Of a DNA stretch of 5,977 nt, positions 1-5,608 are shown piece by piece (position 1 is the stretch's first letter; each line of letters starts with the position of its first letter). The stretch is from NCBI GenBank assembly GCA_945898105.1, contig CAMDHL010000146.1, positions 1-5,977 of the forward strand, in the 5' to 3' direction. A program made the position numbers and the translations under genes. Source of the stretch: Comamonas sp. lk. Its GTDB lineage: Bacteria > Pseudomonadota > Gammaproteobacteria > Burkholderiales > Burkholderiaceae_C. The notes under the pieces are model-generated. The model was not told where the DNA came from, made no database searches, and worked only from the letters and a program-made list of their open reading frames with translations.

Positions 1-419
1 GGGACCCGCTGTGGGCCAATCTGGAGGTGTATGCCAACTTGTGTGTCACCGCCTGGCATGCGCCACGCTGGCGCGATAAGGTGGCTGTCTGGTTCAAACC
101 GCCGGGCTGGCAGCCTGTCGGGGTAGCGCCTAAATCTCCCTTTGACATCAGCCAGGTGCAGCGTTTTGACCGGCCTTTGAGTCGCGGGCAACGCACGTTT
201 GCAAGCCTGCAGTACCTCGGCCTGATGGCCGCCAGCACAGTCTATTTGTGGCACGCCGATGCCATGCCGTATGTTGATGCGGCGCTTTATTGCGTCGCAC
301 TGTGTGCGGCCGTCTGGGCCACGGGTTGCTTTTTGCAAGGTCGCTTTAGCGCCCTGAATGCCTTGGCAGTGCAAGCTGCGGGTTTGGCGATGCTGGGCGG
401 CTTGGGTCTTTTAGCCTAG
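1..419 (+). CDS. Sterol desaturase / fatty acid hydroxylase family membrane protein, C-terminal fragment
   Basis: The frame is open from base 3 to a TAG stop at 417-419, giving 138 visible residues; the true start lies left of the window. The fragment opens with [13 protein letters not shown], then [16 protein letters not shown]. As I recall it, this is the typical sequence just after the di-iron hydroxylase domain in bacterial sterol-desaturase/fatty-acid-hydroxylase proteins, where a segment of the form DPLWAN..W..KLRVW..PPGWRP follows the last histidine cluster. The rest is hydrophobic, with three probable membrane helices at about visible residues 65-85, 92-111 and 118-138. The catalytic histidine boxes lie outside the window, so activity cannot be judged. 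Such proteins sit in the inner membrane and oxidise lipid chains; the substrate here is unknown. A GTG at base 27 could be mistaken for a start, but the in-frame upstream residues fit the family, so it is internal. Confidence 0.78.
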   Translation, partial: DPLWANLEVYANLCVTAWHAPRWRDKVAVWFKPPGWQPVGVAPKSPFDISQVQRFDRPLSRGQRTFASLQYLGLMAASTVYLWHADAMPYVDAALYCVALCAAVWATGCFLQGRFSALNALAVQAAGLAMLGGLGLLA

Positions 420-1474
420 GTCAGCAGATCAGGCGCCTGCCCAGCGGGCGCGGCCACGCCTAAGTGCCGGTAGGCCGCCAGGGTGGCAATGCGTCCGCGC
501 GGTGTGCGTTGCAGATAGCCCTGTTGAATGAGGTAGGGTTCGATCACGTCTTCAATGGTTTCGCGCTCCTCGCCAATACTGGCCGCGATATTGTCCAAAC
601 CAACCGGCCCGCCGTCAAAACGATGGATCACCGCTTCGAGCAGTTTGCGATCCATGACGTCAAAACCTTGTGGGTCCACATCTAGCATCTTGAGTGCCAG
701 GTTGGCAATGTCCAGGGTGATCTTGCCCACGCCTTTGACGTCGGCGTAATCGCGCACCCGGCGCAGCAAGCGGTTGGCAATGCGCGGTGTTCCGCGCGAG
801 CGGCGAGCGATTTCAAAGCCGCCTTCCTCTGCCATGGGCACTTTGAGCAGACCGGCGCTGCGCGTCACGATGCGTTGCAATTCTTCCGCCGTATAAAACT
901 CCAGCCGCGCCACGATGCCAAAGCGGTCGCGCAGCGGGTTGGTCAGCATGCCCGCTCGCGTGGTGGCGCCCACCAGCGTGAAGGGTTGCAAATCGAGCTT
1001 GATAGAGCGCGCCGCCGGGCCTTCGCCGATCATGATGTCGATTTTGTAATCCTCCAGCGCGGGGTAGAGGATTTCTTCGACCACCGGGCTCAGTCGATGG
1101 ATTTCGTCGATGAATAGCACATCGTTTTTTTCCAGATTGGTTAGCAACGCGGCCAGGTCCTTGGGCTTTTCCAGCACCGGACCGCTGGTTTGGCGCAGGT
1201 TGACACCCAATTCATGCGCAATGATGTGGCTGAGCGTGGTTTTGCCCAGGCCCGGCGGGCCAAACAGCAGCACATGGTCCAGCGCCTCGTCTCGCTTGCG
1301 GGCCGCACCAATAAAGATTTCGAGTTGTTCGCGCACTTTGGCCTGGCCGACATAGTCGTCCAGCATCTTGGGGCGCAGCGCGCGCTCTACCGCCTCTTCT
1401 GGGCCGGACAGGGGCGCTGCGGACACCATGCGGGCGGCGGGTGCGGGTGAAAAATCGTCGGTTTGTATGCTCAA
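416..1474 (-). CDS. ruvB: RuvB, Holliday junction branch migration ATPase
   Basis: The 352-residue product is the AAA+ motor that, with RuvA, drives branch migration of Holliday junctions so that RuvC can resolve them; it acts in the cytoplasm on recombining DNA. Visible motifs are Walker A GPPGLGKT (72-79, Lys78), Walker B FIDEIH (121-126, Asp123/Glu124), the RuvB beta-hairpin region [15 protein letters not shown] (143-157), sensor 1 GATTRAG (169-175), the arginine-finger segment LRDRFG (181-186, Arg184 matching E. coli Arg174), sensor 2 GTPRIAN (228-234) and a C-terminal winged helix ending [10 protein letters not shown] (319-328). It is slightly longer than E. coli RuvB because of an N-terminal extension of about 10 residues. 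The start is TTG, chosen because MSIQTDDF resembles the usual betaproteobacterial N-terminus, a GAGAG lies 6 nt upstream, and an in-frame TGA lies four codons upstream. ATG at codon 16 is the alternative. No ruvA or ruvC is adjacent. All key residues are intact. Confidence 0.97.
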   Translation of the reverse strand: MSIQTDDFSPAPAARMVSAAPLSGPEEAVERALRPKMLDDYVGQAKVREQLEIFIGAARKRDEALDHVLLFGPPGLGKTTLSHIIAHELGVNLRQTSGPVLEKPKDLAALLTNLEKNDVLFIDEIHRLSPVVEEILYPALEDYKIDIMIGEGPAARSIKLDLQPFTLVGATTRAGMLTNPLRDRFGIVARLEFYTAEELQRIVTRSAGLLKVPMAEEGGFEIARRSRGTPRIANRLLRRVRDYADVKGVGKITLDIANLALKMLDVDPQGFDVMDRKLLEAVIHRFDGGPVGLDNIAASIGEERETIEDVIEPYLIQQGYLQRTPRGRIATLAAYRHLGVAAPAGQAPDLLT

Positions 1475-1480
1475 TGCAAT

Positions 1481-1485
1481 CTCTC
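1481..1485 (-). promoter_or_regulatory. Ribosome binding site for ruvB (supports TTG start)
   Basis: On the minus strand this reads GAGAG, 6 nt before the TTG at 1474-1472. It supports that start over the internal ATG at codon 16. An in-frame TGA just upstream rules out a longer protein with a conventional start. Confidence 0.55.
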
Positions 1486-1637
1486 ACTGGAATCGCTGCC
1501 ATTTTGCAGCCTGTCTGGTCATGCCCATGGGTGCTCGTGTTGGCGTCCTGCGCGAATGGTGCGGACATTGTCCCTCAGGCGGTGGAGGGGGGAAAATACC
1601 CTCGCCCGGGCTTAAACCGCTAAAATTACACCACTTC

Positions 1638-1658
1638 CGCGCGGAATCCGGCCGCGCG
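1638..1658. repeat. GC-only inverted repeat (7-bp hairpin) in the ruvB/uppS intergenic region
   Basis: Arms CGCGCGG (1638-1644) and CCGCGCG (1652-1658) are perfectly complementary around the 7-nt loop AATCCGG. The hairpin lies 36 nt upstream of the uppS GTG start, so it would fall in the uppS leader if transcription begins upstream of it. There is no T-run after it, so it is not a standard terminator. It may be a structured leader or an operator, or simply chance in GC-rich DNA. The remainder of the 220-bp divergent intergenic region (1475-1694) must carry the promoters of both ruvB and uppS, but I see no hexamer pair strong enough to call. Confidence 0.45.
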
Positions 1659-1694
1659 CGTTGGCTATCAGCGCACCGGTTTACCCCCATTTTT

Positions 1695-2444
1695 GTGTCA
1701 TCTTCCAACCGTTCCGCACTGCCGCAGCATATCGCCGTCATTATGGATGGCAACCGGCGCTGGGCGAGTGCGCGTGGGTTGCCAAAAGCCGCTGGCCATA
1801 CGGTGGGCGCCCGTAAAGTGCGTGCGATTGTCCAAGCCTGTGCCCAGCGCGGCATACGCAACCTGACGCTATTTGCCTTTAGCACCGAAAACTGGCGCCG
1901 CCCTATGGAAGAGGTCGGTACGCTCATGGGTTTGCTCAAGCTGTACCTTCAAAAGGAAATCGGCGACCTGCGCGCCCAAGGCGTACGTTTGCGGGTTATT
2001 GGCGACACCTCCAAATTTGACACCCGGGTGCAAGCGCTGATCAAGGATGCACAGGAGCTGACCGCGCACAACACCACCATCACGCTGACCTTGGCCTTGA
2101 ATTACGGCGGGCGCTGGGATATTTTGCAGGCCTTGAAAGCCTGGCAGCAGGCCAACCCAAAGGCTGATGCCCGGGATATCACCGAGGCGGCCCTGGCGCC
2201 GTATTTGCAGATGGCCGATGCGCCCGAACCCGATTTGATGATACGCACCGGCGGCGAATCGCGCATGAGCAATTTTCTGCTTTGGCAGATGGCTTATACC
2301 GAACTCTACTTCACTGATTTGCTTTGGCCAGAATTCACGCCCGAAGCATTGGATCAGGCCATTGTCTGGTTCGGCCAGCGTGACCGCCGTTTTGGCGGTG
2401 AAAGCACGCTGGCATCCCCCTTGGACGGCCAGGCCAGCGCCTGA
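1695..2444 (+). CDS. uppS: cis-Isoprenyl transferase (undecaprenyl diphosphate synthase family)
   Basis: This 249-residue enzyme belongs to the family that condenses isopentenyl diphosphate onto farnesyl diphosphate in cis to make the polyprenyl carrier lipid of cell-wall synthesis. Key residues match E. coli UppS: catalytic Asp18 in IMDGNRRW (16-23), His35, Ala61-Phe62-Ser63, Asn66-Trp67 (FSTENW), the GDTSKF segment (103-108), NYGGRWD (136-142), Arg184 in IRTGGE, Arg190 and Glu203 in YTELYF. Length is close to the E. coli enzyme (253). The E. coli loop MDGNGRW is MDGNRRW here, with Arg21 replacing Gly. Positions tied to product length (Ala61, Ile129 for E. coli Ala69, Leu137) favour a long rather than short product; this is inference. 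GTG at 1695 is the first plausible start before the conserved core; ATG at 1743 would delete part of it. No clear ribosome binding site precedes it. The usual neighbours frr, cdsA, dxr and bamA are absent, so it may be a second copy. Confidence 0.92.
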   Translation: MSSSNRSALPQHIAVIMDGNRRWASARGLPKAAGHTVGARKVRAIVQACAQRGIRNLTLFAFSTENWRRPMEEVGTLMGLLKLYLQKEIGDLRAQGVRLRVIGDTSKFDTRVQALIKDAQELTAHNTTITLTLALNYGGRWDILQALKAWQQANPKADARDITEAALAPYLQMADAPEPDLMIRTGGESRMSNFLLWQMAYTELYFTDLLWPEFTPEALDQAIVWFGQRDRRFGGESTLASPLDGQASA

Positions 2445-2506
2445 CTCGGCCAAAGCTTCTCGGGTGTCACAGGTGCGCCCTAAACTGGGGTATTCATTTA
2501 TTTTGT

Positions 2507-2511
2507 AAGGA
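2507..2511 (+). promoter_or_regulatory. Ribosome binding site for the DUF4337-type gene
   Basis: AAGGA lies 8 nt before the ATG at 2520, near-ideal spacing. It fixes the start and shows the gene has its own translation signal, independent of uppS, which ends 75 nt earlier. No clear terminator or promoter hexamers are visible in the 2445-2506 gap. Confidence 0.75.
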
Positions 2512-2519
2512 CCTAATCC

Positions 2520-3119
2520 ATGGACGCACAGGAAGCATCTGAACTCATCGAAGGTGACGACGATCAAGCAGCGGGTGAAGTAAACCGGCAGAAAAACAGA
2601 ACGGCTCTGACCATTTCTATTTTTGCCATGGTGCTAGCGATCACCAGCCTGGGTGGCTCTAATGCCGGCAAGGACATTACGCAGGAAAACATTCTGGCCG
2701 CCAACACCTACGCCTTTTACCAAGCCAAGTCGATCCGCCAGACAACGCTCAAAGTGGCAGCGGCCGATATGGAGCTGCAGTTACTGCGAGAACCAGCTAT
2801 GAACGCTGCGGCTAAAGAAGCGACACAAAAGAAAATCGAAGACTACAAAAAAACCATAGACCGCTACGAGTCTGAGCCCGAGACCAAAGAGGGCAAGAAA
2901 GAATTGATGGTGCGGGCCAAGGAGCACGAAGCCATTCGCGACCATGCCATCCGCCAGGATCCCTGGTTTGACTACGCCGAAGGCGGGCTACAGATTGCCA
3001 TTGTGCTGCTATCGGTGTCCATCATCGGCTCTATACCGGCTTTGTATGTCGCCGGTTTGGGTCTGGGCCTGCTAGGCACTTTGTCCTCGTTGAACGGCTT
3101 TTTCCTTTTTTACGGTTAA
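2520..3119 (+). CDS. DUF4337 family membrane protein of unknown function
   Basis: This 199-residue protein fits what I recall of the DUF4337 family, whose function is unknown. Architecture as read: an acidic N-terminus (1-25); one membrane helix (about 28-46, ITSLGG at its end); a long polar, helix-rich central region (about 50-150); then two C-terminal membrane helices (about 156-178 and 179-198). The central region carries the segments that led to the family call: AANTYAFYQAKSIRQT (60-75), RYESEPETKEGKKEL (115-129), and RDHAIRQDPWFDYAEG (140-155). The charged stretch at 95-140 could form a coiled coil. No catalytic motif, signal peptidase site or metal-binding cluster is seen. It lies downstream of uppS in the same direction, but the 75-nt gap and its strong ribosome binding site argue for independent expression. 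Nothing in the context assigns a role. The family call rests on remembered similarity and should be confirmed by a profile search. Confidence 0.82.
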   Translation: MDAQEASELIEGDDDQAAGEVNRQKNRTALTISIFAMVLAITSLGGSNAGKDITQENILAANTYAFYQAKSIRQTTLKVAAADMELQLLREPAMNAAAKEATQKKIEDYKKTIDRYESEPETKEGKKELMVRAKEHEAIRDHAIRQDPWFDYAEGGLQIAIVLLSVSIIGSIPALYVAGLGLGLLGTLSSLNGFFLFYG

Positions 3120-3135
3120 GCACCGATCAATACCG

Positions 3136-3161
3136 GGCCGACCTGAGCAGGCGAGTCGGCC
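3136..3161 (+). terminator. Hairpin downstream of the DUF4337-type gene, possible terminator
   Basis: Perfect 7-bp arms GGCCGAC (3136-3142) and GTCGGCC (3155-3161) enclose a 12-nt loop, 16 nt after the stop codon. The position suits transcription termination, but no T-run follows, so termination would be weak or factor-assisted. The inference rests on position and pairing only. Confidence 0.4.
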
Positions 3162-3249
3162 AGCACGCCTGGCCAGCCGCCGAGGCCCGCTTGATGACAT
3201 CGGTCGCGCGCTACCAAAAAAAGATTTGCGCATTGTCGGGAAGCCTGCG

Positions 3250-3280
3250 TCGCTGTGAGGCTTTGGACCAAAGCCTGCGA
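3250..3280 (-). terminator. Strong inverted repeat directly after the aldehyde dehydrogenase stop codon
   Basis: Bases 3258-3276 read AGGCTTTGGACCAAAGCCT, a perfect 9-bp inverted repeat around one central A. An outer TCGC (3250-3253) / GCGA (3277-3280) pair extends the stem, with an unpaired TGTG at 3254-3257. It abuts the minus-strand stop codon at 3281-3283, so the hairpin would form right at the end of that mRNA. The only T-run on the minus strand (T7, opposite A7 at 3216-3222) lies about 27 nt further on, too far for a classic intrinsic terminator. AAGCCTGCG also occurs directly repeated at 3241-3249 and 3271-3279. Roles as a terminator, mRNA end-stabiliser or protein-binding palindrome are all possible. 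Confidence 0.5.
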
Positions 3281-4720
3281 TCAGACCCACTTAAAGCTGG
3301 CGCGCAACACCTTACTCAGCCACGCGGGCACTGGGCCTGCGCGTAGCAGAGTAGCCGCCATGGAAAACTGCGTACGTACAACCGCTTTTTCATGGCTGAA
3401 GGCTTTAAAGCCGTATAAACCATGGGCATTGCCCAGGCCAGAATTGCCAATGCCGCCAAAGGGTAGATTGCCGTGCAGGAAATGAATCATCGCGTGGTTC
3501 ACACAGGCACCGCCCGACTGGGTTTGCGCCAGTACACGTTCGATGCACAGCGCGTCGCGGCTGTAGATGTAAAGCGCCAGCGGCTTGGGCCCCGCGTTGA
3601 CATGGTCGATCACCGTGTCGATTTTGCTAAATTCAATGATGGGTAATAAAGGGCCAAAAATCTCTTCATCCAGGATGCGCGCACCTGCACCAATATTGTC
3701 CAAGAGCGTGGGCTGAATATAACAATCTCCCTCACTCACTGCACCGCCTGCCAACACGCGTGCGCCATGGGCTTGCGCGTCGTCAAGCAGACTTTTGATG
3801 CGTGCGGTGTGCCGCGGGTTCACGATGCGGGTGTAATGTTTGCTGGCCTGCTGCGCCGCCGCGTCTGCGCCATAGGCTTTTTGCAGTTCGGCCTTGCAGC
3901 ACTCTAGCCAACGCGCCTTCACGCTCTCGTGCACAAACACATAGTCAGGCGCGATACAGGTTTGTCCGGCGTTAGAAAACTTGCCAAACATGACGCTAGT
4001 GGCCGCCAATTCCAGGTCGGCGCTAGCATCAATAATCGTTGGGCTCTTGCCGCCCAGCTCCAGGGTTACGCTGGCCAGATGTTTGGCCGCAGCGCCCATT
4101 ACATACTTGCCCACCGTGGGGCTTCCGGTAAAGAAAATATGGTCAAAAGGCAGGTCCAGTAAGGCCTTGGACACATCGGCATCGCCCTGAAAAATCGCCA
4201 CTTCGTCGGGGGCAAACAATTCGCCTACCAACTGGGCAATCATGCCTGAGAGGTGCGGCGTCAGCTCTGAAGGCTTGATGATGGCAGTATTGCCTGCTGC
4301 AATCGCTGACACCAAAGGCCCCAGGGTCAGGTTCAGCGGATAGTTGAACGGGCCGATGATCAGGCAGCGCCCCTTGGGTGCAAATTGCACCTCGCTGCGC
4401 GTGCCACCAGTCATCATGGTGGGCCAAACGCGCTTGGGCTTCATCCATTTTTTCAAGTTGCGAATGGCGTCATTGGCCTCTACGCAAATCGGCAAAATTT
4501 CGCCAATGTCCACCTCAGCTGCAGGTTTACCTAGGTCGGCTGCAGCCAACCGGTACCACTCTTCGCGGCGCGCCAGCACAGCGTCGCGCAGCTTGGTGAT
4601 TTTGGCAATCCGCTCCTCTGCGGTCGAGGTCCGCAAGCGCAGCGCGGTAGCGGCTTGACTGGCAAACGCCTGCGCGATTTGTTCTTGCGTCACCAAGGTA
4701 CGGTGGGTCATATCGAGCAT
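3281..4720 (-). CDS. NAD(P)-dependent aldehyde dehydrogenase, class-3-like (coniferyl aldehyde dehydrogenase type)
   Basis: This 479-residue soluble enzyme oxidises an aldehyde to the acid with NAD(P)+. The ALDH fold is complete: GPFNYP (123-128, Asn126 for the oxyanion hole), KPSE (149-152) and FTGSPTVGK (197-205) for cofactor binding, ELGGKSP (221-227, general base Glu221), SNAGQTC (249-255, catalytic Cys255) and EEIFGPLLP (352-360). The length and the C-terminal PFGGIGNSGLGNAHGLYGFKAF segment (420-441) resemble class-3 ALDH and bacterial coniferyl aldehyde dehydrogenases; the hydrophobic tail (about 454-479) also recalls ALDH3. The substrate cannot be read from the sequence, and no catabolic genes lie nearby. 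The frame opens further upstream to 4798, but ATG at 4720 is preferred because AGGAG lies 8 nt before it and the extra 26 residues look like non-conserved leader. A second ATG three codons in (4711) is less well spaced. The gene stands alone, divergent from the gene at 4918. Confidence 0.93.
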   Translation of the reverse strand: MLDMTHRTLVTQEQIAQAFASQAATALRLRTSTAEERIAKITKLRDAVLARREEWYRLAAADLGKPAAEVDIGEILPICVEANDAIRNLKKWMKPKRVWPTMMTGGTRSEVQFAPKGRCLIIGPFNYPLNLTLGPLVSAIAAGNTAIIKPSELTPHLSGMIAQLVGELFAPDEVAIFQGDADVSKALLDLPFDHIFFTGSPTVGKYVMGAAAKHLASVTLELGGKSPTIIDASADLELAATSVMFGKFSNAGQTCIAPDYVFVHESVKARWLECCKAELQKAYGADAAAQQASKHYTRIVNPRHTARIKSLLDDAQAHGARVLAGGAVSEGDCYIQPTLLDNIGAGARILDEEIFGPLLPIIEFSKIDTVIDHVNAGPKPLALYIYSRDALCIERVLAQTQSGGACVNHAMIHFLHGNLPFGGIGNSGLGNAHGLYGFKAFSHEKAVVRTQFSMAATLLRAGPVPAWLSKVLRASFKWV

Positions 4721-4728
4721 GTTTGCGA

Positions 4729-4733
4729 CTCCT
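4729..4733 (-). promoter_or_regulatory. Ribosome binding site fixing the aldehyde dehydrogenase start
   Basis: The minus strand reads TAGGAG ending 8 nt before the ATG at 4720-4718. This decides the start against the open-frame upstream candidate at 4798, which would place this Shine-Dalgarno inside the coding region. Confidence 0.75.
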
Positions 4734-4770
4734 AAAAGCTGAAAAACCGGAAGATGGCCAGGAACTTTGC

Positions 4771-4800
4771 GAGGCCAAACGAAGCCAAACGAAGCCAAAG
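4771..4800. repeat. Three tandem copies of a 10-bp unit upstream of the aldehyde dehydrogenase
   Basis: The copies are GAGGCCAAAC, GAAGCCAAAC and GAAGCCAAAG, consecutive and differing by one base each from GAAGCCAAAC. They lie 51-80 bp upstream of the aldehyde dehydrogenase ATG. A 10-bp period is about one helical turn, so each copy would present the same face of DNA; this suits a regulator site but can equally arise by replication slippage. The rest of the 4721-4917 intergenic region holds a short 5-bp inverted repeat (GCAGT/ACTGC, 4846-4861) and the hairpin at 4873-4890, with no confident promoter on either strand. Confidence 0.7.
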
Positions 4801-4872
4801 GGCCAGCCTGCTCTCGTCTGTATCGGCGGACATCATACTGGCGGTGCAGTCCGGCAACTGCTGCTTGCGCGT

Positions 4873-4890
4873 CTCCCCGCCAAAGGGGAG
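4873..4890. repeat. 6-bp inverted repeat upstream of the membrane protein gene at 4918
   Basis: CTCCCC (4873-4878) and GGGGAG (4885-4890) pair perfectly around the loop GCCAAA. It sits 27 nt before the ATG at 4918, so it would lie in that gene's leader or promoter. No T-run follows on either strand, so termination is unlikely. It may be an operator, a leader structure, or part of a dispersed intergenic palindrome; nothing in the window distinguishes these. Confidence 0.45.
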
Positions 4891-4917
4891 GCTGCCACCA
4901 GTGCGTAAGATAAGCCT

Positions 4918-5571
4918 ATGACCCCCTTAGCCTTCAATTCTTTGGTGCCGCAGAACATGCGCTTTCGCTTTCAGTTGGCGGTCAGCGCGCTGCCGGTGAT
5001 CTGCATGTTGCTGGCGCTTACTCCAAGCTACTTTTTCGCCCAATGGTTGGAAACGCTGGAGGGTATTCCGGCGCAGACCCGCTTGCTAGACCATCCCACA
5101 GGCCAGCTATGGGTAACCGTGTTCTTGGCGGCTTTGGTACTACAGCTGCTGTGCGGCTATTTGTTGGGCTGGCTGCTCAATGCCCTGTGGGCCCGCTGGT
5201 TGCTGCGTTGGCCGGTGGACAAAATCCGCGCGGTCTATTTGCAATCCCAAGTGCCGCCCACTTGGCTAAAGCCCGCTGCTGCTGCCTTGACCGGTGGCCG
5301 GGTGGCCATCATCGCCGTTGCCCGTTGGGACCGCGAGCGCAAGGCCGGTGCCATGCGTTATGTACTGCGCAAAGGCATCTTTGGTTGGGGCCTGCCCTTG
5401 TATGTGTTTATGTACGGCGTTCAAACCCTTTTGCGCGGGGACGCACTGGACCCGCAGCAAGCATTGAGCAGCGCCCTGTTGTGGTTCGGCTGTGGCGCGG
5501 TCTTTGGCGCGGTAATGTGGTGGGTGTCTGAGTTCAATTACCGCAAACTCAAGGCAAGCCTGGGCCTCTAG
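4918..5571 (+). CDS. Unrecognised inner membrane protein with about four transmembrane segments
   Basis: I do not recognise this 217-residue protein. Hydrophobic segments lie at about 20-42, 65-92, 153-170 and 184-204. Between the second and third is a basic, presumably cytoplasmic stretch (about 93-152) with WARWLLRWPVDKIRAVY and ARWDRERKAGAMRYVLRKG. Arginine and lysine clusters beside the helices (RWLLR, RKG, the C-terminal YRKLK) suggest both termini and the central loop face the cytoplasm under the positive-inside rule. No catalytic, metal-binding or transporter signature is visible. ATG at 4918 is chosen as the first start in frame; the upstream TAAGA is a weak ribosome binding site. ATG at 4957 (residue 14) is an alternative lacking a better one. 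The frame has normal GC-rich codon use and no interruption, so it is very likely a real gene. It is divergent from the aldehyde dehydrogenase and convergent with the Fe-S protein. Confidence 0.85.
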   Translation: MTPLAFNSLVPQNMRFRFQLAVSALPVICMLLALTPSYFFAQWLETLEGIPAQTRLLDHPTGQLWVTVFLAALVLQLLCGYLLGWLLNALWARWLLRWPVDKIRAVYLQSQVPPTWLKPAAAALTGGRVAIIAVARWDRERKAGAMRYVLRKGIFGWGLPLYVFMYGVQTLLRGDALDPQQALSSALLWFGCGAVFGAVMWWVSEFNYRKLKASLGL

Positions 5572-5585
5572 AACGGCGAGCAAGC

Positions 5586-5603
5586 CCGTAGCGAAAGCGA
5601 CGG
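5586..5603 (+). terminator. Imperfect GAAA-loop hairpin between the convergent genes at 4918 and 5609
   Basis: CCGTAGC and GCGACGG pair with one A-G mismatch around a GAAA tetraloop, starting 15 nt after the stop at 5571 and followed by ATATTTC. Position and the mildly T-rich tail suit a weak terminator for the plus-strand gene; reading from the right it could also serve the minus-strand gene. It occupies most of the 37-nt gap between the two stops. No proper T-run is present. Confidence 0.35.
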
Positions 5604-5608
5604 ATATT

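Noticed and set aside
464..1450. Several plus-strand and alternative-frame reading frames within ruvB
   Set aside because: They are antisense or frame shadows of a fully conserved ruvB and none shows a domain or ribosome binding site.
1569..1597. Possible sigma-70 promoter for uppS (TTGTCC, 17 nt, GAAAAT)
   Set aside because: Each hexamer matches only four of six consensus positions and the -10 lacks the first T. Such matches are expected by chance, so it is not called.
1368..1694. Upstream extension of the uppS reading frame by about 109 residues, beginning inside ruvB on the opposite strand
   Set aside because: The extension overlaps ruvB antisense, has low-complexity glycine- and serine-rich sequence unlike the family N-terminus, and the protein from GTG 1695 already matches the usual UppS length.
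3072..3290. Minus-strand 72-codon frame between the DUF4337-type gene and the aldehyde dehydrogenase
   Set aside because: It overlaps both neighbouring genes, crosses both hairpins, and its basic composition resembles translated GC-rich noncoding DNA.
3193..3345. Small plus-strand frame of about 50 codons starting at ATG 3193
   Set aside because: It has plausible codon use, but no ribosome binding site, no recognisable family, and its second half is antisense to the aldehyde dehydrogenase 3' end.
3929..4658. Reading frames on both strands within the aldehyde dehydrogenase gene
   Set aside because: They are shadows of an intact ALDH coding region, with arginine/serine-rich composition typical of out-of-frame GC-rich DNA.
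4721..4798. Longer aldehyde dehydrogenase with 26 extra N-terminal residues
   Set aside because: The strong AGGAG site 8 nt before the ATG at 4720 fits the shorter form. The extension runs through the 10-bp repeat and shows no family character.
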